Assembly (NCBI GenBank): GCA_963778185.1
Contig: CAVZTF010000004.1
Span: 310,001 to 374,000 of the forward strand
Source: RPQJ01 sp963778185
Lineage (GTDB): Bacteria > Pseudomonadota > Gammaproteobacteria > Steroidobacterales > Steroidobacteraceae
Length of the DNA stretch: 64,000 nt
Direction of reading: 5' to 3'
This document shows positions 51,967 to 61,085 of this stretch, piece after piece. Under the pieces are notes generated by a model that saw only the letters and a program-made list of their open reading frames with translations, was not told the DNA's origin and did not search any database. Each line of letters begins with the position of its first letter. The first letter of the stretch is position 1. A program made the position numbers and the translations under genes.

Positions 51967-52884
51967 TCAGGGCCGCAGGTGCCGGCACAGGAACTCGACC
52001 TGGTCGCCGACGCTGCGCTCGAAATGCACGCCGAAATAGGGCTCGAAGTGACCGATCGGATAGCGGCGCAGCTCGGCGCGCCGTCCCAGCCTGCGCACGG
52101 TCTCCTCGGCGGCGGCCGCGGGCGCAACGCTGTCCTGCTCGCAGATCTGCACCAGCACCGGGCACCCCGCCGTGGCGGCATGGCGTACCGGCCGGTACAG
52201 GCCGACCGTAAGTGCGATGCGCGCCGCGACTTCGAAGCGGAATCCGGGCGGCGCCAGCGCGCGATAGCCCGCCTCGGCATCGGCGCTGGTCATCACCGCC
52301 AGCTCGCCGGGCTGGCCGACCGTGGGAACGTAATGCGCGCGACCGAAGAGAGCGAGCAGGGCGTCCCACAGGCCGTGCGCCGTGAGCCGCAGCAGCTGCA
52401 CGGGCCCCGCGTAGTCGAGGATGCGCTTCACGGCAGCGAGCCCGTCCATCATCGGGCACTGGCACACCGCGGCGGCCACTCCCGGAACCCGGGCCGCCGT
52501 GACCAGTGCGTGCCCGCCGGCGAACGAAGTGCCCCAGACGGCGACACGCGCCGGGTCGACGCCGTCGATCGCGCGCGCAAACGCGATGGCGCTCGCGTAG
52601 TCCTCGAGCTGTCGCCGCACCGACAGCAGCTGCCGCGGCTCGCCGTCGCTCGCGCCGAAATGGCGGTAGTCGAACAGCAGTACGCACAGGCCGGCGGCCG
52701 CGAATCGCTCGGCGTAGGGCGCGAGCGACGCATCCCGGGTCGCCCCGAAACCATGCGCCATCACCACGCACGGGCGCGTGCCTGCGCTCGGGAGGCCGTC
52801 ATCCGGCCGGTACAGCCAGGCGCGGCACGTGGCCGAGCCGCTGCCGAACGCGATCTCGCGGCGATCCGGCGCCCCGCGGCTCAT
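51967..52884 (-). CDS. Alpha/beta hydrolase
   Basis: 305 residues from ATG 52884, whose ATGA overlaps the NnrU stop; an open run further upstream in this frame is ignored. Catalytic triad candidates: S120 in VWGTSFAGGHAL, aspartate in ICEQDSVAP and histidine in IGHFEPYFG. CVVMAHGFGATRD forms the oxyanion loop. No signal peptide. It fits the broad dienelactone-hydrolase/esterase group, and the substrate is unknown. Co-transcribed with the NnrU gene. Confidence 0.85.
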   Translation of the reverse strand: MSRGAPDRREIAFGSGSATCRAWLYRPDDGLPSAGTRPCVVMAHGFGATRDASLAPYAERFAAAGLCVLLFDYRHFGASDGEPRQLLSVRRQLEDYASAIAFARAIDGVDPARVAVWGTSFAGGHALVTAARVPGVAAAVCQCPMMDGLAAVKRILDYAGPVQLLRLTAHGLWDALLALFGRAHYVPTVGQPGELAVMTSADAEAGYRALAPPGFRFEVAARIALTVGLYRPVRHAATAGCPVLVQICEQDSVAPAAAAEETVRRLGRRAELRRYPIGHFEPYFGVHFERSVGDQVEFLCRHLRP

Positions 52885-53453
52885 GGCGTCGGTGCGACCC
52901 GGAACAGCCATGAATGGGCCCAGCCCACGAACAGCCAGTACAGCGCGAGGCCGCCGACGACCACGACGACGTCGTTGAGCTTCGCTGCGGGCGCGGCGGG
53001 CAGCGCGCGCGGCGGACGTTTGCCGACCGAGATGCGGTCGAGCACGGCCCAGGCGAGGAACCCGCCGAACAGCAGCACGTCGGCCAGCGCGCCATTGGCA
53101 AGCAGGTGGGCGACGGCCCAGGCCTTGGTGGCCGTGAGCGTCGGGTGCTTCACCGCCGTCTGGATGCGTCCGGGGAAGTACGTCGCGAGCAGCAGCGGGA
53201 ACACCGGCAGCATCAGCAGCGCGGTGACGTGGCGCAGCCATGCTGGCGGCTGGTAGAGGATCACGGGCTCCTGGCGCGCGAGGCCGTAACCCCAGACGAG
53301 CAGGGCGAAGCCGGCGATGGACGCGATCGAGTAGATGCGCTTCCACGGCTCGAGCCCGAGGCGCCGCACCATGCGGTCGCGCCACGCCGGCGCGAAGATC
53401 GAAACCGAATGGATGCCGAGGAAAAGCGCGAGGCCGGCTGCGAGCGTCAGCAT
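52881..53453 (-). CDS. NnrU-family membrane protein
   Basis: 190 residues with five or six membrane helices. MLTLAAGLALFLGIHSVSIF, WKRIYSIASIAGFALLVWGYG and HPTLTATKAWAVAHLLANG are typical of the NnrU family, which is linked to nitric-oxide reduction in denitrifiers but also common in other bacteria. No denitrification genes are nearby. Its stop overlaps the hydrolase start. Confidence 0.87.
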   Translation of the reverse strand: MLTLAAGLALFLGIHSVSIFAPAWRDRMVRRLGLEPWKRIYSIASIAGFALLVWGYGLARQEPVILYQPPAWLRHVTALLMLPVFPLLLATYFPGRIQTAVKHPTLTATKAWAVAHLLANGALADVLLFGGFLAWAVLDRISVGKRPPRALPAAPAAKLNDVVVVVGGLALYWLFVGWAHSWLFRVAPTP

Positions 53454-53511
53454 GGGTGGGTATTCCTGCGAGTGTCGGCGGGGAGGACGGGGGAGGGAGG
53501 TCGCACCGGAC

Positions 53512-54462
53512 TCATGCGCCGGCGCCCGGCTTCAGCCAGCCGCGCACGACGTCGCTCCAGCGGCGCATCAGGTCTGCGGCGAAATCGGAGAACACGCGTA
53601 CCTTCGCCGACTGGTGGCCGGCGGACGGGTACACCAGCGAGATGGGCGGGCCGGGCAGCACGTAGTCCTGCAGGATGAGCTTCAGCTCGCCGCGCGCGAC
53701 GTACTCGGCGACGAGCAGGTCGCCGGTGTGCGTGATGCCGAGCCCCGCCGCAGCGGCGATCAGCGGCCCTTCCACCGCGTTGAACTGCAGTGAGAAGTGC
53801 AGCTTGAGGCGGCGCGAGCTGTAGGGCGGTGGAAAGATCCATTCCGGGCTGCCGCCGCCGGCCGGCGTCATGCCGAGCAGCCGGTGTTCGCGCAGGTCGT
53901 CGGGTGTACGCGGCTCGCCGTGGGCGGCGAGGTAGCTCGGGGCTGCGCAGGTCACGATGTTTATCTGCGAGACGCGGCGCGAGACGAGGCCGGCCTGACG
54001 CAACGGCCCGACGCGCAGGGCCACGTCGACGCGTTCGGCGACGAGGTCGACGACCCGGTCGTTCAGGCGGATGTCGAGGTCGATCTCCGGGTAGCGCCGC
54101 GTGAACTCCGGCAGCGCGGGCAGCAACAGGTAGCGCCCGAAGGCAACCGGCACCTCCACCCGTAGCCGGCCCTGGGGTTTCGAGCGCGAGCCACGCAGGG
54201 TCTCTTCGGCGTCCTCCAGCTCGTCGAGGATGCGTCGGCTGCGCCGCAGGAAGTCGGCGCCCTCCGCGGTCAGGCTGACCCGCCGGGTGGTGCGATTGAG
54301 CAGGCGGGCGCCGAGGTGCTTTTCCAGCGCCGCGACGTGCCCGCTGGCGGCAGCGCGGGAGATGTCGAGCTCGTCGGCAGCCTTCGCAAAGGAGCCACGC
54401 TCGGCCACCCGGTTGAAGACGCGCATGGCGGTGAGCTGGTCCACGGCTCGATTGTTCGTCAA
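53512..54462 (-). CDS. LysR-family regulator
   Basis: 316 residues from TTG 54462; the helix-turn-helix begins near LTAMRVFNRVAERGSFAKA, so GTG 54444 or ATG 54426 are alternatives. It has a C-terminal substrate-binding domain (RLRVEVPVAFGRYLLLPALPEF) and belongs to the broad CrgA-like branch. It lies 58 bp upstream of NnrU in the same direction and is divergent from the tiny peptide gene at 54557. Its target may be nnrU and the hydrolase. Confidence 0.88.
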   Translation of the reverse strand: MTNNRAVDQLTAMRVFNRVAERGSFAKAADELDISRAAASGHVAALEKHLGARLLNRTTRRVSLTAEGADFLRRSRRILDELEDAEETLRGSRSKPQGRLRVEVPVAFGRYLLLPALPEFTRRYPEIDLDIRLNDRVVDLVAERVDVALRVGPLRQAGLVSRRVSQINIVTCAAPSYLAAHGEPRTPDDLREHRLLGMTPAGGGSPEWIFPPPYSSRRLKLHFSLQFNAVEGPLIAAAAGLGITHTGDLLVAEYVARGELKLILQDYVLPGPPISLVYPSAGHQSAKVRVFSDFAADLMRRWSDVVRGWLKPGAGA

Positions 54463-54556
54463 TCCGGAACAGAGAGCAATGACTATGGCTATCTATCTCT
54501 CTAATTGGGCTGGCTATGCTCCACCTCGAGTTGAAACGCAGGAGGAGGACCCCGCC

Positions 54557-54682
54557 ATGTTCAGCAATACAACCCGGAACCACACGTTCGGCCTTGCCGT
54601 TGCCTTTGGCCTCGTCACCGCTCTATTGCTAGTCGCCGCAACGCTGACCCATGCCGTTGACCAGATCCAGGCCTATGTCTGA
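54557..54682 (+). CDS. Small single-pass membrane peptide, 41 aa
   Basis: ATG 54557 follows AGGAGGAGG at a good distance. The 41-residue peptide has a polar N terminus (MFSNTTRNHT), one hydrophobic helix (FGLAVAFGLVTALLLVAATL) and a short polar end (THAVDQIQAYV). A 10-bp GC-rich stem (54691-54730) follows the stop. It is not recognised, but the start signal and layout parallel the peptides at 5331 and 54926. Confidence 0.6.
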   Translation: MFSNTTRNHTFGLAVAFGLVTALLLVAATLTHAVDQIQAYV

Positions 54683-54690
54683 GGCGTCCA

Positions 54691-54730
54691 GGCCCCGGTC
54701 TCGCATTCCGAACGCCCGGGACCGGGGCCC
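54691..54730 (+). terminator. GC-rich stem-loop after the 41-aa peptide gene
   Basis: GGCCCCGGTC (54691-54700) pairs perfectly with GACCGGGGCC (54720-54729) around a 19-base loop, starting 8 bp after the stop codon. No T-run follows, so rho-independent termination is uncertain, but RNA stabilisation is plausible. The rest of 54731-54925 is AT-richer, with no gene and probably the promoter of the next peptide. Confidence 0.55.
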
Positions 54731-54925
54731 ATTGGATTACAAGCAATTGAAATAGATGAAGTTTACGTCTGTCGCCAGAAACGTGACGCAGGACACTCGT
54801 TTTCGCTGCACTGCAGCAAAACGAAGCCTAAAATAGTGGCCGTATATAGAGAAACGGGGCGCGCCCGGTGAGGCCGCCAGTCACGGTCCCGCCGGCCACG
54901 CCCACCAGGCGCCCTGGGAGGCATC

Positions 54926-55042
54926 ATGTTCACGCAGAAAGCCGCCTATCCGATCATCCTCGTCACCCTCACCGCGGCCGCGGTTGCGATTGCGGTCACC
55001 GCGCTGGTCCACGCGCTGCAGCACGCCCACTACTTCTGGTGA
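54926..55042 (+). CDS. Small single-pass membrane peptide, 38 aa
   Basis: ATG 54926 lies behind GGGAGG. The 38 residues form a short N terminus (MFTQKAAYP), one hydrophobic helix (IILVTLTAAAVAIAVTALV) and an aromatic and His-rich end (HALQHAHYFW). The His residues at the membrane edge could bind a metal or heme. Family not recognised. It faces the SMP-30-like gene end-on. Confidence 0.6.
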   Translation: MFTQKAAYPIILVTLTAAAVAIAVTALVHALQHAHYFW

Positions 55043-55077
55043 GTGCCGGCCCCGCTTGGGCAGGGCCGGACCGAGGT

Positions 55078-56202
55078 TCAAGGGGCGGCCGTGGCGAACT
55101 CGAGCACGCCGAGGGCGGCGGCGTGCAGGCTCTGCACATAGAGCCGCCCGTCGTGTTCGGTGGCGCCACTCGTCTCGGGAATCCGGCCCGCCGGGTCCTG
55201 CAGGTCCTCGAGGACCCGTCCCTCTTCGTCGAATGCCACCACGTGCCCGTAGACCGGTGGCACGGGCCACATCGACTTCGGCAAGCGCAGCGTCATGGCA
55301 CGCAGGAACGGCTTGCCGGCCAGCTCATCGATCGCCGGGCTGCGCGGCTTGGTCATGCCCATCCAGAGCCTTCCCGCCGGACCGCGGGTCAGGTTGTCGG
55401 GGAAGCCCGGCAGGTTGGCCAGGATCACCCGCGCGTCGGGATCGCTGCCGCCCGCGCCACGACGTGCGTCCACCTCCCGGGCTCCGCTCGCCACCTTCCA
55501 GACGCGGTACTCGCCCGTTTCGGCGATGAACAGGTGCCGCTCGTCGACGGACAGCGCCACACCGTTCGGAAAACACAGCCCGCGGACCACCACCTGCGTG
55601 CGGCCACTGGCGGGGTCGTGTACCAGGACGCGTCCGGTGCAGGAGTGTTCCATGATGTCGAGCAGGGCCGCGTCGAACGTGCCGTATTCGCGGGGCGACA
55701 GCCGGTGCGACGCGTCGGTGAAGAACACGCGGCCGTCGGAAGCGATCACGACCGCATCGGCGTAGAGGATCGGCTCGCCGCCCACCTCGTCGGCGAGCAC
55801 CGTCAGGGCACCGCTCGGCTCCAGGCGCAGCAGTCCATTGAGCGCGTCGGCGACCACGAGCCGGCCGTCGCCGTCGAAGGCAAGGCCGAGGGGCCGCCCG
55901 CCCGTGTTGACCAGGGTCTCGATGCCGCTGCCGTCCGGGTTCATGCGCAGGACGGCGCCCGACAGCACGCCCGTGTAGAGCTTGCCATCCGGGCCGAACT
56001 CGATGTGCTCGGGGCCGATCTCGGGGGCCACTGAGATCGGGACGAGTGCCGCCAGCCGCTCGTTACGCAGATGCGGTCCGCTGTAGTCCGCGGCCTCGGG
56101 CGCGTTCCAGGCGACCGGCTCGATGGGGATCGGCCAGAAGAGGAGGTACGCGACCAGCGCGATCGCGAGCAGCCCGAGGACTTTCAGCATCCGCCGCATC
56201 AT
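55078..56202 (-). CDS. SMP-30/strictosidine-synthase-like beta-propeller, membrane-anchored
   Basis: 374 residues. An N-terminal membrane anchor (VLGLLAIALVAYLLFW) is followed by a six-bladed propeller of the SMP-30/gluconolactonase/strictosidine synthase group: GPEHIEFGPDGKLYTGVLSG, GRPLGLAFDGDGRLVVADAL, DGRVFFTDASHRLS, CFPNGVALSVDERHLFIAETG and LPGFPDNLTRGPAGRLWMG. Such proteins often hydrolyse lactones or esters. It lies just downstream of the terpene-utilisation operon with a 29-bp gap, so it may be part of it. Confidence 0.83.
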   Translation of the reverse strand: MMRRMLKVLGLLAIALVAYLLFWPIPIEPVAWNAPEAADYSGPHLRNERLAALVPISVAPEIGPEHIEFGPDGKLYTGVLSGAVLRMNPDGSGIETLVNTGGRPLGLAFDGDGRLVVADALNGLLRLEPSGALTVLADEVGGEPILYADAVVIASDGRVFFTDASHRLSPREYGTFDAALLDIMEHSCTGRVLVHDPASGRTQVVVRGLCFPNGVALSVDERHLFIAETGEYRVWKVASGAREVDARRGAGGSDPDARVILANLPGFPDNLTRGPAGRLWMGMTKPRSPAIDELAGKPFLRAMTLRLPKSMWPVPPVYGHVVAFDEEGRVLEDLQDPAGRIPETSGATEHDGRLYVQSLHAAALGVLEFATAAP

Positions 56203-56231
56203 CGTCCCCTTGCGGCCGCGCGGGGCCGGGA

Positions 56232-57095
56232 TCAGTGGAGCGCGAGGATCTTACGCGCCTCTGCCGGACTTGCGATGTCGCGTCCAGCGTCGCGCGCGGC
56301 ACGCACGATGGCCTCCACCAATTGCCCGTTGCTGGTCGCCTTGCTTCCGTCCGGCAGGTAGAAGGTGTCCTCCAGGCCGGTGCGCAGGTTGCCGCCGAGT
56401 TCCGCCGTGCGACGGTGCAGCGGCCAGACGTTCTCCCGGCCGATCGCGGTCACCTGCCAGGTGGCGTTCGCCGCGGCCAATCGCGTCAGGATCGGCAGCA
56501 GCTCCGGATCCGCGGGCATGCCCGACTCGACGCCCATGACGAAGTTGTAGTCGAGGTGCCCGCGGTAGAGACCCGTGCGTGCGTACATCTCGACGCTGCG
56601 CACGATGCCGACGTCGAAGCACTCGAACTCCGGCAGTGCACCGTTTTCCGCCATCACCGAGAGGAAGGCAGCCACCTTCTCCACCGGGTTGTCGAACAGC
56701 ATCGGCGGCCAGGCCCAGCGCCCGTCGCTCCTCACCTTGAGGTAGTTGAGCGAGCCCGCGTTGCAAGCCGCGATCTCGGGCCGGATGGCACGCATGCAGG
56801 CCAGCGGCCCCGAGATGTCGGGACCCACCACGCCGGTGGACTGGTTGAAGATCACGCCCGGGCAATTCTCGCGAATCGCCTGCGCGATCTCGGCTGCCAC
56901 CGCCGGCTCCCAGGAGGGCAGGTGGCCCTTGCCCGGCGCCTGCTGGCGAAAATGCACGTGCATCACGGACGCGCCCGCGTCGAACGCCGCACGAGCCTCG
57001 CGCGCCATCTGCTCGGGCGTCACGGGCACGTGATGAAGCGCGGGATCGGTGAGCACGCCCGTGAGCGCGCAGGTGACGACTGCCTTCGACATCAT
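56232..57095 (-). CDS. BKACE-family beta-keto acid cleavage enzyme
   Basis: 287 residues; the start (ATGATG at 57095) overlaps the atuF-like stop. VVTCALTGVLTDPALHHVPVTPEQ, SVMHVHFRQQ (zinc histidines) and FNQSTGVVG match the BKACE family (formerly DUF849), which split beta-keto acids with acetyl-CoA to give acetoacetate and a CoA thioester, as in 3-keto-5-aminohexanoate cleavage. Its place at the end of the atu-like operon suggests it handles a late keto acid intermediate. This pairing is not typical for atu clusters. Confidence 0.85.
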   Translation of the reverse strand: MMSKAVVTCALTGVLTDPALHHVPVTPEQMAREARAAFDAGASVMHVHFRQQAPGKGHLPSWEPAVAAEIAQAIRENCPGVIFNQSTGVVGPDISGPLACMRAIRPEIAACNAGSLNYLKVRSDGRWAWPPMLFDNPVEKVAAFLSVMAENGALPEFECFDVGIVRSVEMYARTGLYRGHLDYNFVMGVESGMPADPELLPILTRLAAANATWQVTAIGRENVWPLHRRTAELGGNLRTGLEDTFYLPDGSKATSNGQLVEAIVRAARDAGRDIASPAEARKILALH

Positions 57096-59095
57096 GAACC
57101 TCGCTCGATCCTGACCATCACCTGGCCGGGCGAAACCTGGTCGCCCACCCGCACCTCGACCACACCGACGCGTCCCGCCGCGATCGTGCGCAACTCGTGT
57201 TCCATCTTCATCGCCTCCAGCACCAGCAGCCGCTGGCCCGCGGCCACCGCATCGCCGGGCGCCACGGCGATCTCGACGACGCGCCCGTTGATGGCTGCGC
57301 GCACGTCGCCGCTGGCCGCCGCCTCGTCGGCAGACGAGCGCCGTGTCTCCCGGCGCCGGCAGCGGAATTCGAAATCCCCGCCGCGCGTGTGCAGCCAGAG
57401 CCGGTGGCCAGCCCAGGCGTAGCGATACGGAAGGGTCTCGCCATCGACTTCCGCCTGTCCGTCCGTGCACGCTGCCACTGGACAGCCGTGCACGCGAAGC
57501 AGTGCCTCGCCGTCCTCGATTACCGCCCCAGCGGGCTCGAGGAAGGCGTGTCCGGAATGCGACGGCTCCCCGGCAGCGGACAGCGACTGCGGCGCCTGCC
57601 ATTCGAGGCGCCAGGGCGCGGGCAGCGGGCGCCCGGCGCTCCAGTTGCGCCAGTCGCGCGCCGTGCCCGAGGCTTCGGGCGAGGCGGCCGTGGACAGCCA
57701 CGCGGCGAGCGCCCATGTCCTCGGGTCCGGCTCGACGGCGCGGTCGGCGGCGACGGGGTAGTGGCGTTCGACGAAGGCCGTCGACACCGCCGCGCCGTCC
57801 GCGAAGACCGGATGCCGCAGGACGCGCGCGAGGAAGCAGCGGTTCGAGGCCACGCCGAGCAGCACGGTGCGGTCGAGCGCCCGCGCGAGGCGATCGAGTG
57901 CTTCGGCGCGCGTCATGCCGTGCGCGACCACCTTGGCCAGCATCGAATCGTAGTGCGGGCTCACCGCCATGCCCGTCTCGATCGCGTGGTCGCAGCGCGT
58001 GAGCTCGTCGGGACGCCAGTCCAGCACCGTGCCAACCCGCGGCAGGAAGTCGTCGGCCGGCTCCTCGGCGCACAGCCGCACCTCGATCGCGTGGCCCGCG
58101 ATGCGCACGTCCGGCTGGGCCAGCGGCAACGACTCGCCGCGCGCCACGCGCAACTGCAGTTCCACGAGGTCGAGACCGGTGACCAGCTCGGTGACCGGGT
58201 GCTCGACCTGCAGCCGCGTGTTCATCTCCATGAAATAGAAGCGTCCGTCCGGGTCGAGCAGGAACTCCACCGTGCCGGCGCCGACATAGCCGATCTCGCG
58301 CGCGACCGCGACGGTCGCCTGGCCCATGCGCTCGCGCAGCACCGGATCGACGGCCGGCGAGGGCGATTCCTCGATGATCTTCTGGTGCCGGCGCTGCACG
58401 GTGCAGTCGCGCTCGCCGAGGTGGATGACGTGCCCCGCGGCATCGGCCAGCACCTGGATTTCGACGTGGCGCGGCTCGGCGACTGCGCGTTCCAGGATCA
58501 CGCGGCCATCGCCGAAGGCCTTGGCGGCCTCCGATGCCGCCGAGCGCAACGCGCCCACCAGGGCGTCGGCCTGCTCGACGCGGCGCATGCCGCGGCCGCC
58601 GCCGCCGGCCGCCGCCTTGACCATGAGCGGAAAGCCGATGCGCGCCGCCGCTGCGACGAGTCGCGCCTCGTCCTGGTCCTCGTCGTCGTAGCCGGGCACC
58701 ACGGGGATGCTGGCCGCCGCCATCCGGCGCCGCGCACGAGCCTTGTCGCCCATGGCGGCGATCGCCGTCGCGGGCGGGCCGACGAAAACGAGCCCCACGG
58801 ATTCGACGGCCGCGGCGAACGCAGCGCTTTCCGCGAGGAATCCGTAGCCGGGGTGGATCGCGTGCGCCTGGGATGCCCGCGCGGCGGCGATGATCCTGTC
58901 GCCGTCGAGATAGGACTCCGACGGCAACGTGCCGCCGAGCGGCACGTATTCGTCGCAGGCCGCCACGTGGGGCTGTTCGCGATCCGCGTCGGAACACACG
59001 GCGATCGTCGTGATCCCCAGCCGGCGCGCGGTGTGCGCGATGCGCACGGCGATTTCACCGCGGTTCGCGATCAGCAGTCGCGTGAGCGTCCTCAC
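57092..59095 (-). CDS. atuF: Biotin-dependent acyl-CoA carboxylase alpha subunit (AtuF-like)
   Basis: 667 residues from GTG 59095, overlapping the hydratase stop. Biotin carboxylase domain (LLIANRGEIAVRI, ATP-grasp KAAAGGGGRGMRRV, EMNTRLQVEHPVTE) at 1-450 and a biotinyl domain with EAMKMEH near residue 627. Pairs with the carboxyltransferase at 61086. Gene order SDR-beta-dehydrogenase-hydratase-alpha matches atuBCDEF rather than liu, so geranyl-CoA carboxylase is more likely than methylcrotonyl-CoA carboxylase, though substrate is not provable by eye. Confidence 0.85.
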   Translation of the reverse strand: MRTLTRLLIANRGEIAVRIAHTARRLGITTIAVCSDADREQPHVAACDEYVPLGGTLPSESYLDGDRIIAAARASQAHAIHPGYGFLAESAAFAAAVESVGLVFVGPPATAIAAMGDKARARRRMAAASIPVVPGYDDEDQDEARLVAAAARIGFPLMVKAAAGGGGRGMRRVEQADALVGALRSAASEAAKAFGDGRVILERAVAEPRHVEIQVLADAAGHVIHLGERDCTVQRRHQKIIEESPSPAVDPVLRERMGQATVAVAREIGYVGAGTVEFLLDPDGRFYFMEMNTRLQVEHPVTELVTGLDLVELQLRVARGESLPLAQPDVRIAGHAIEVRLCAEEPADDFLPRVGTVLDWRPDELTRCDHAIETGMAVSPHYDSMLAKVVAHGMTRAEALDRLARALDRTVLLGVASNRCFLARVLRHPVFADGAAVSTAFVERHYPVAADRAVEPDPRTWALAAWLSTAASPEASGTARDWRNWSAGRPLPAPWRLEWQAPQSLSAAGEPSHSGHAFLEPAGAVIEDGEALLRVHGCPVAACTDGQAEVDGETLPYRYAWAGHRLWLHTRGGDFEFRCRRRETRRSSADEAAASGDVRAAINGRVVEIAVAPGDAVAAGQRLLVLEAMKMEHELRTIAAGRVGVVEVRVGDQVSPGQVMVRIERGS

Positions 59096-59910
59096 GTGAA
59101 ATCCGGGACCGGCGGAACCGCCACCCGCCAGGCGGGCGCACGCTTCTCACGCGTGGCCGCGATGCCCTCGCGAGCGGCGCCGTGCCGCAGCAGGCCCGCG
59201 AACTCGAGCGCCGCCGCATCCAGCGCCTCGGGCAGCGGCGCCTCGATCGCGCGCCTGACGATCCGCTTGGTGGCCCGCAAGGCCGCAGGCTCGGCGCTCG
59301 CGAGCGCCGCGAGGTCCCCTGTCACGGCTGCGGCCAGCTCGTCGCGCGGCACGACGCAATCGGCGAAGCCGGCCTGCTGCGCTGCCGCCGCCGGCAGCCG
59401 GGTGGCGTTGAGCATCGACCAGCGGCCGCGCGTTGCGCCGATGCGCCGCACCACGAACGGCGCGATCTGCGCCGGCGCGACGCCGAGGGCGACTTCGGGA
59501 GTGGCGAACACGGCGTCGTCCGACGCGATGACCCGGTCGCAGGCCGCCGCGAGCCCGCAGCCCCCGCCGAGCGCGACCCCGGTCACCACCGCGATCGTCG
59601 GCACGGGCAGCCCGGCGACCGCTTCGAGCATGGCGCCGAATTGCCGGTTGTAACGCACGGCGGGGTCCTCCGCGTGGCCGTGCTCGTCCTGCATCAGCTG
59701 GAGGAATCCGGTGAGGTCCGCGCCGGCGCAGAAGTTGCCGCCGGCGCCGTACAGCACCAGTGCGCGCGCCTCGAGGTCGGCTGCGACGCGCTCGCAGAGC
59801 GCGCCGAGCGCCGTGACGAGTTCGTCGCACAACGCGTTGCGCTTGTCGGGGCGGTTCAAGCGTGCGAACCAGAACCCGCTCCTGCGCTCGACCTGCAGCA
59901 GATCGCTCAT
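59092..59910 (-). CDS. atuE: Enoyl-CoA hydratase/isomerase family (AtuE-like)
   Basis: 272 residues of the crotonase fold: LNRPDKRNALCDEL, the oxyanion stretch GAGGNFCAGADLTGFL near residue 60, VTGVALGGGCGLAAACD near 110 and EVALGVAPAQIAP. The catalytic Glu of crotonase at EVALG is kept. In the atu pathway AtuE hydrates isohexenylglutaconyl-CoA. It lies between the dehydrogenase (9-bp gap) and the carboxylase alpha subunit. Confidence 0.85.
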   Translation of the reverse strand: MSDLLQVERRSGFWFARLNRPDKRNALCDELVTALGALCERVAADLEARALVLYGAGGNFCAGADLTGFLQLMQDEHGHAEDPAVRYNRQFGAMLEAVAGLPVPTIAVVTGVALGGGCGLAAACDRVIASDDAVFATPEVALGVAPAQIAPFVVRRIGATRGRWSMLNATRLPAAAAQQAGFADCVVPRDELAAAVTGDLAALASAEPAALRATKRIVRRAIEAPLPEALDAAALEFAGLLRHGAAREGIAATREKRAPAWRVAVPPVPDFT

Positions 59911-59919
59911 GCGTGACCC

Positions 59920-61071
<1,152 letters not shown>

Positions 61072-61085
61072 GCGGGTCTCCGGTT

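Noticed and set aside
51967..53385. A 472-residue hydrolase with long N-terminal extension
   Set aside because: The extension overlaps nnrU in another frame and is Arg/Ala-rich shadow sequence. ATG 52884 with ATGA coupling is the natural start.
54926..55042. Light-harvesting-like polypeptide
   Set aside because: The helix and histidines recall LH peptides, but no photosynthesis genes occur and the sequence match is only compositional.
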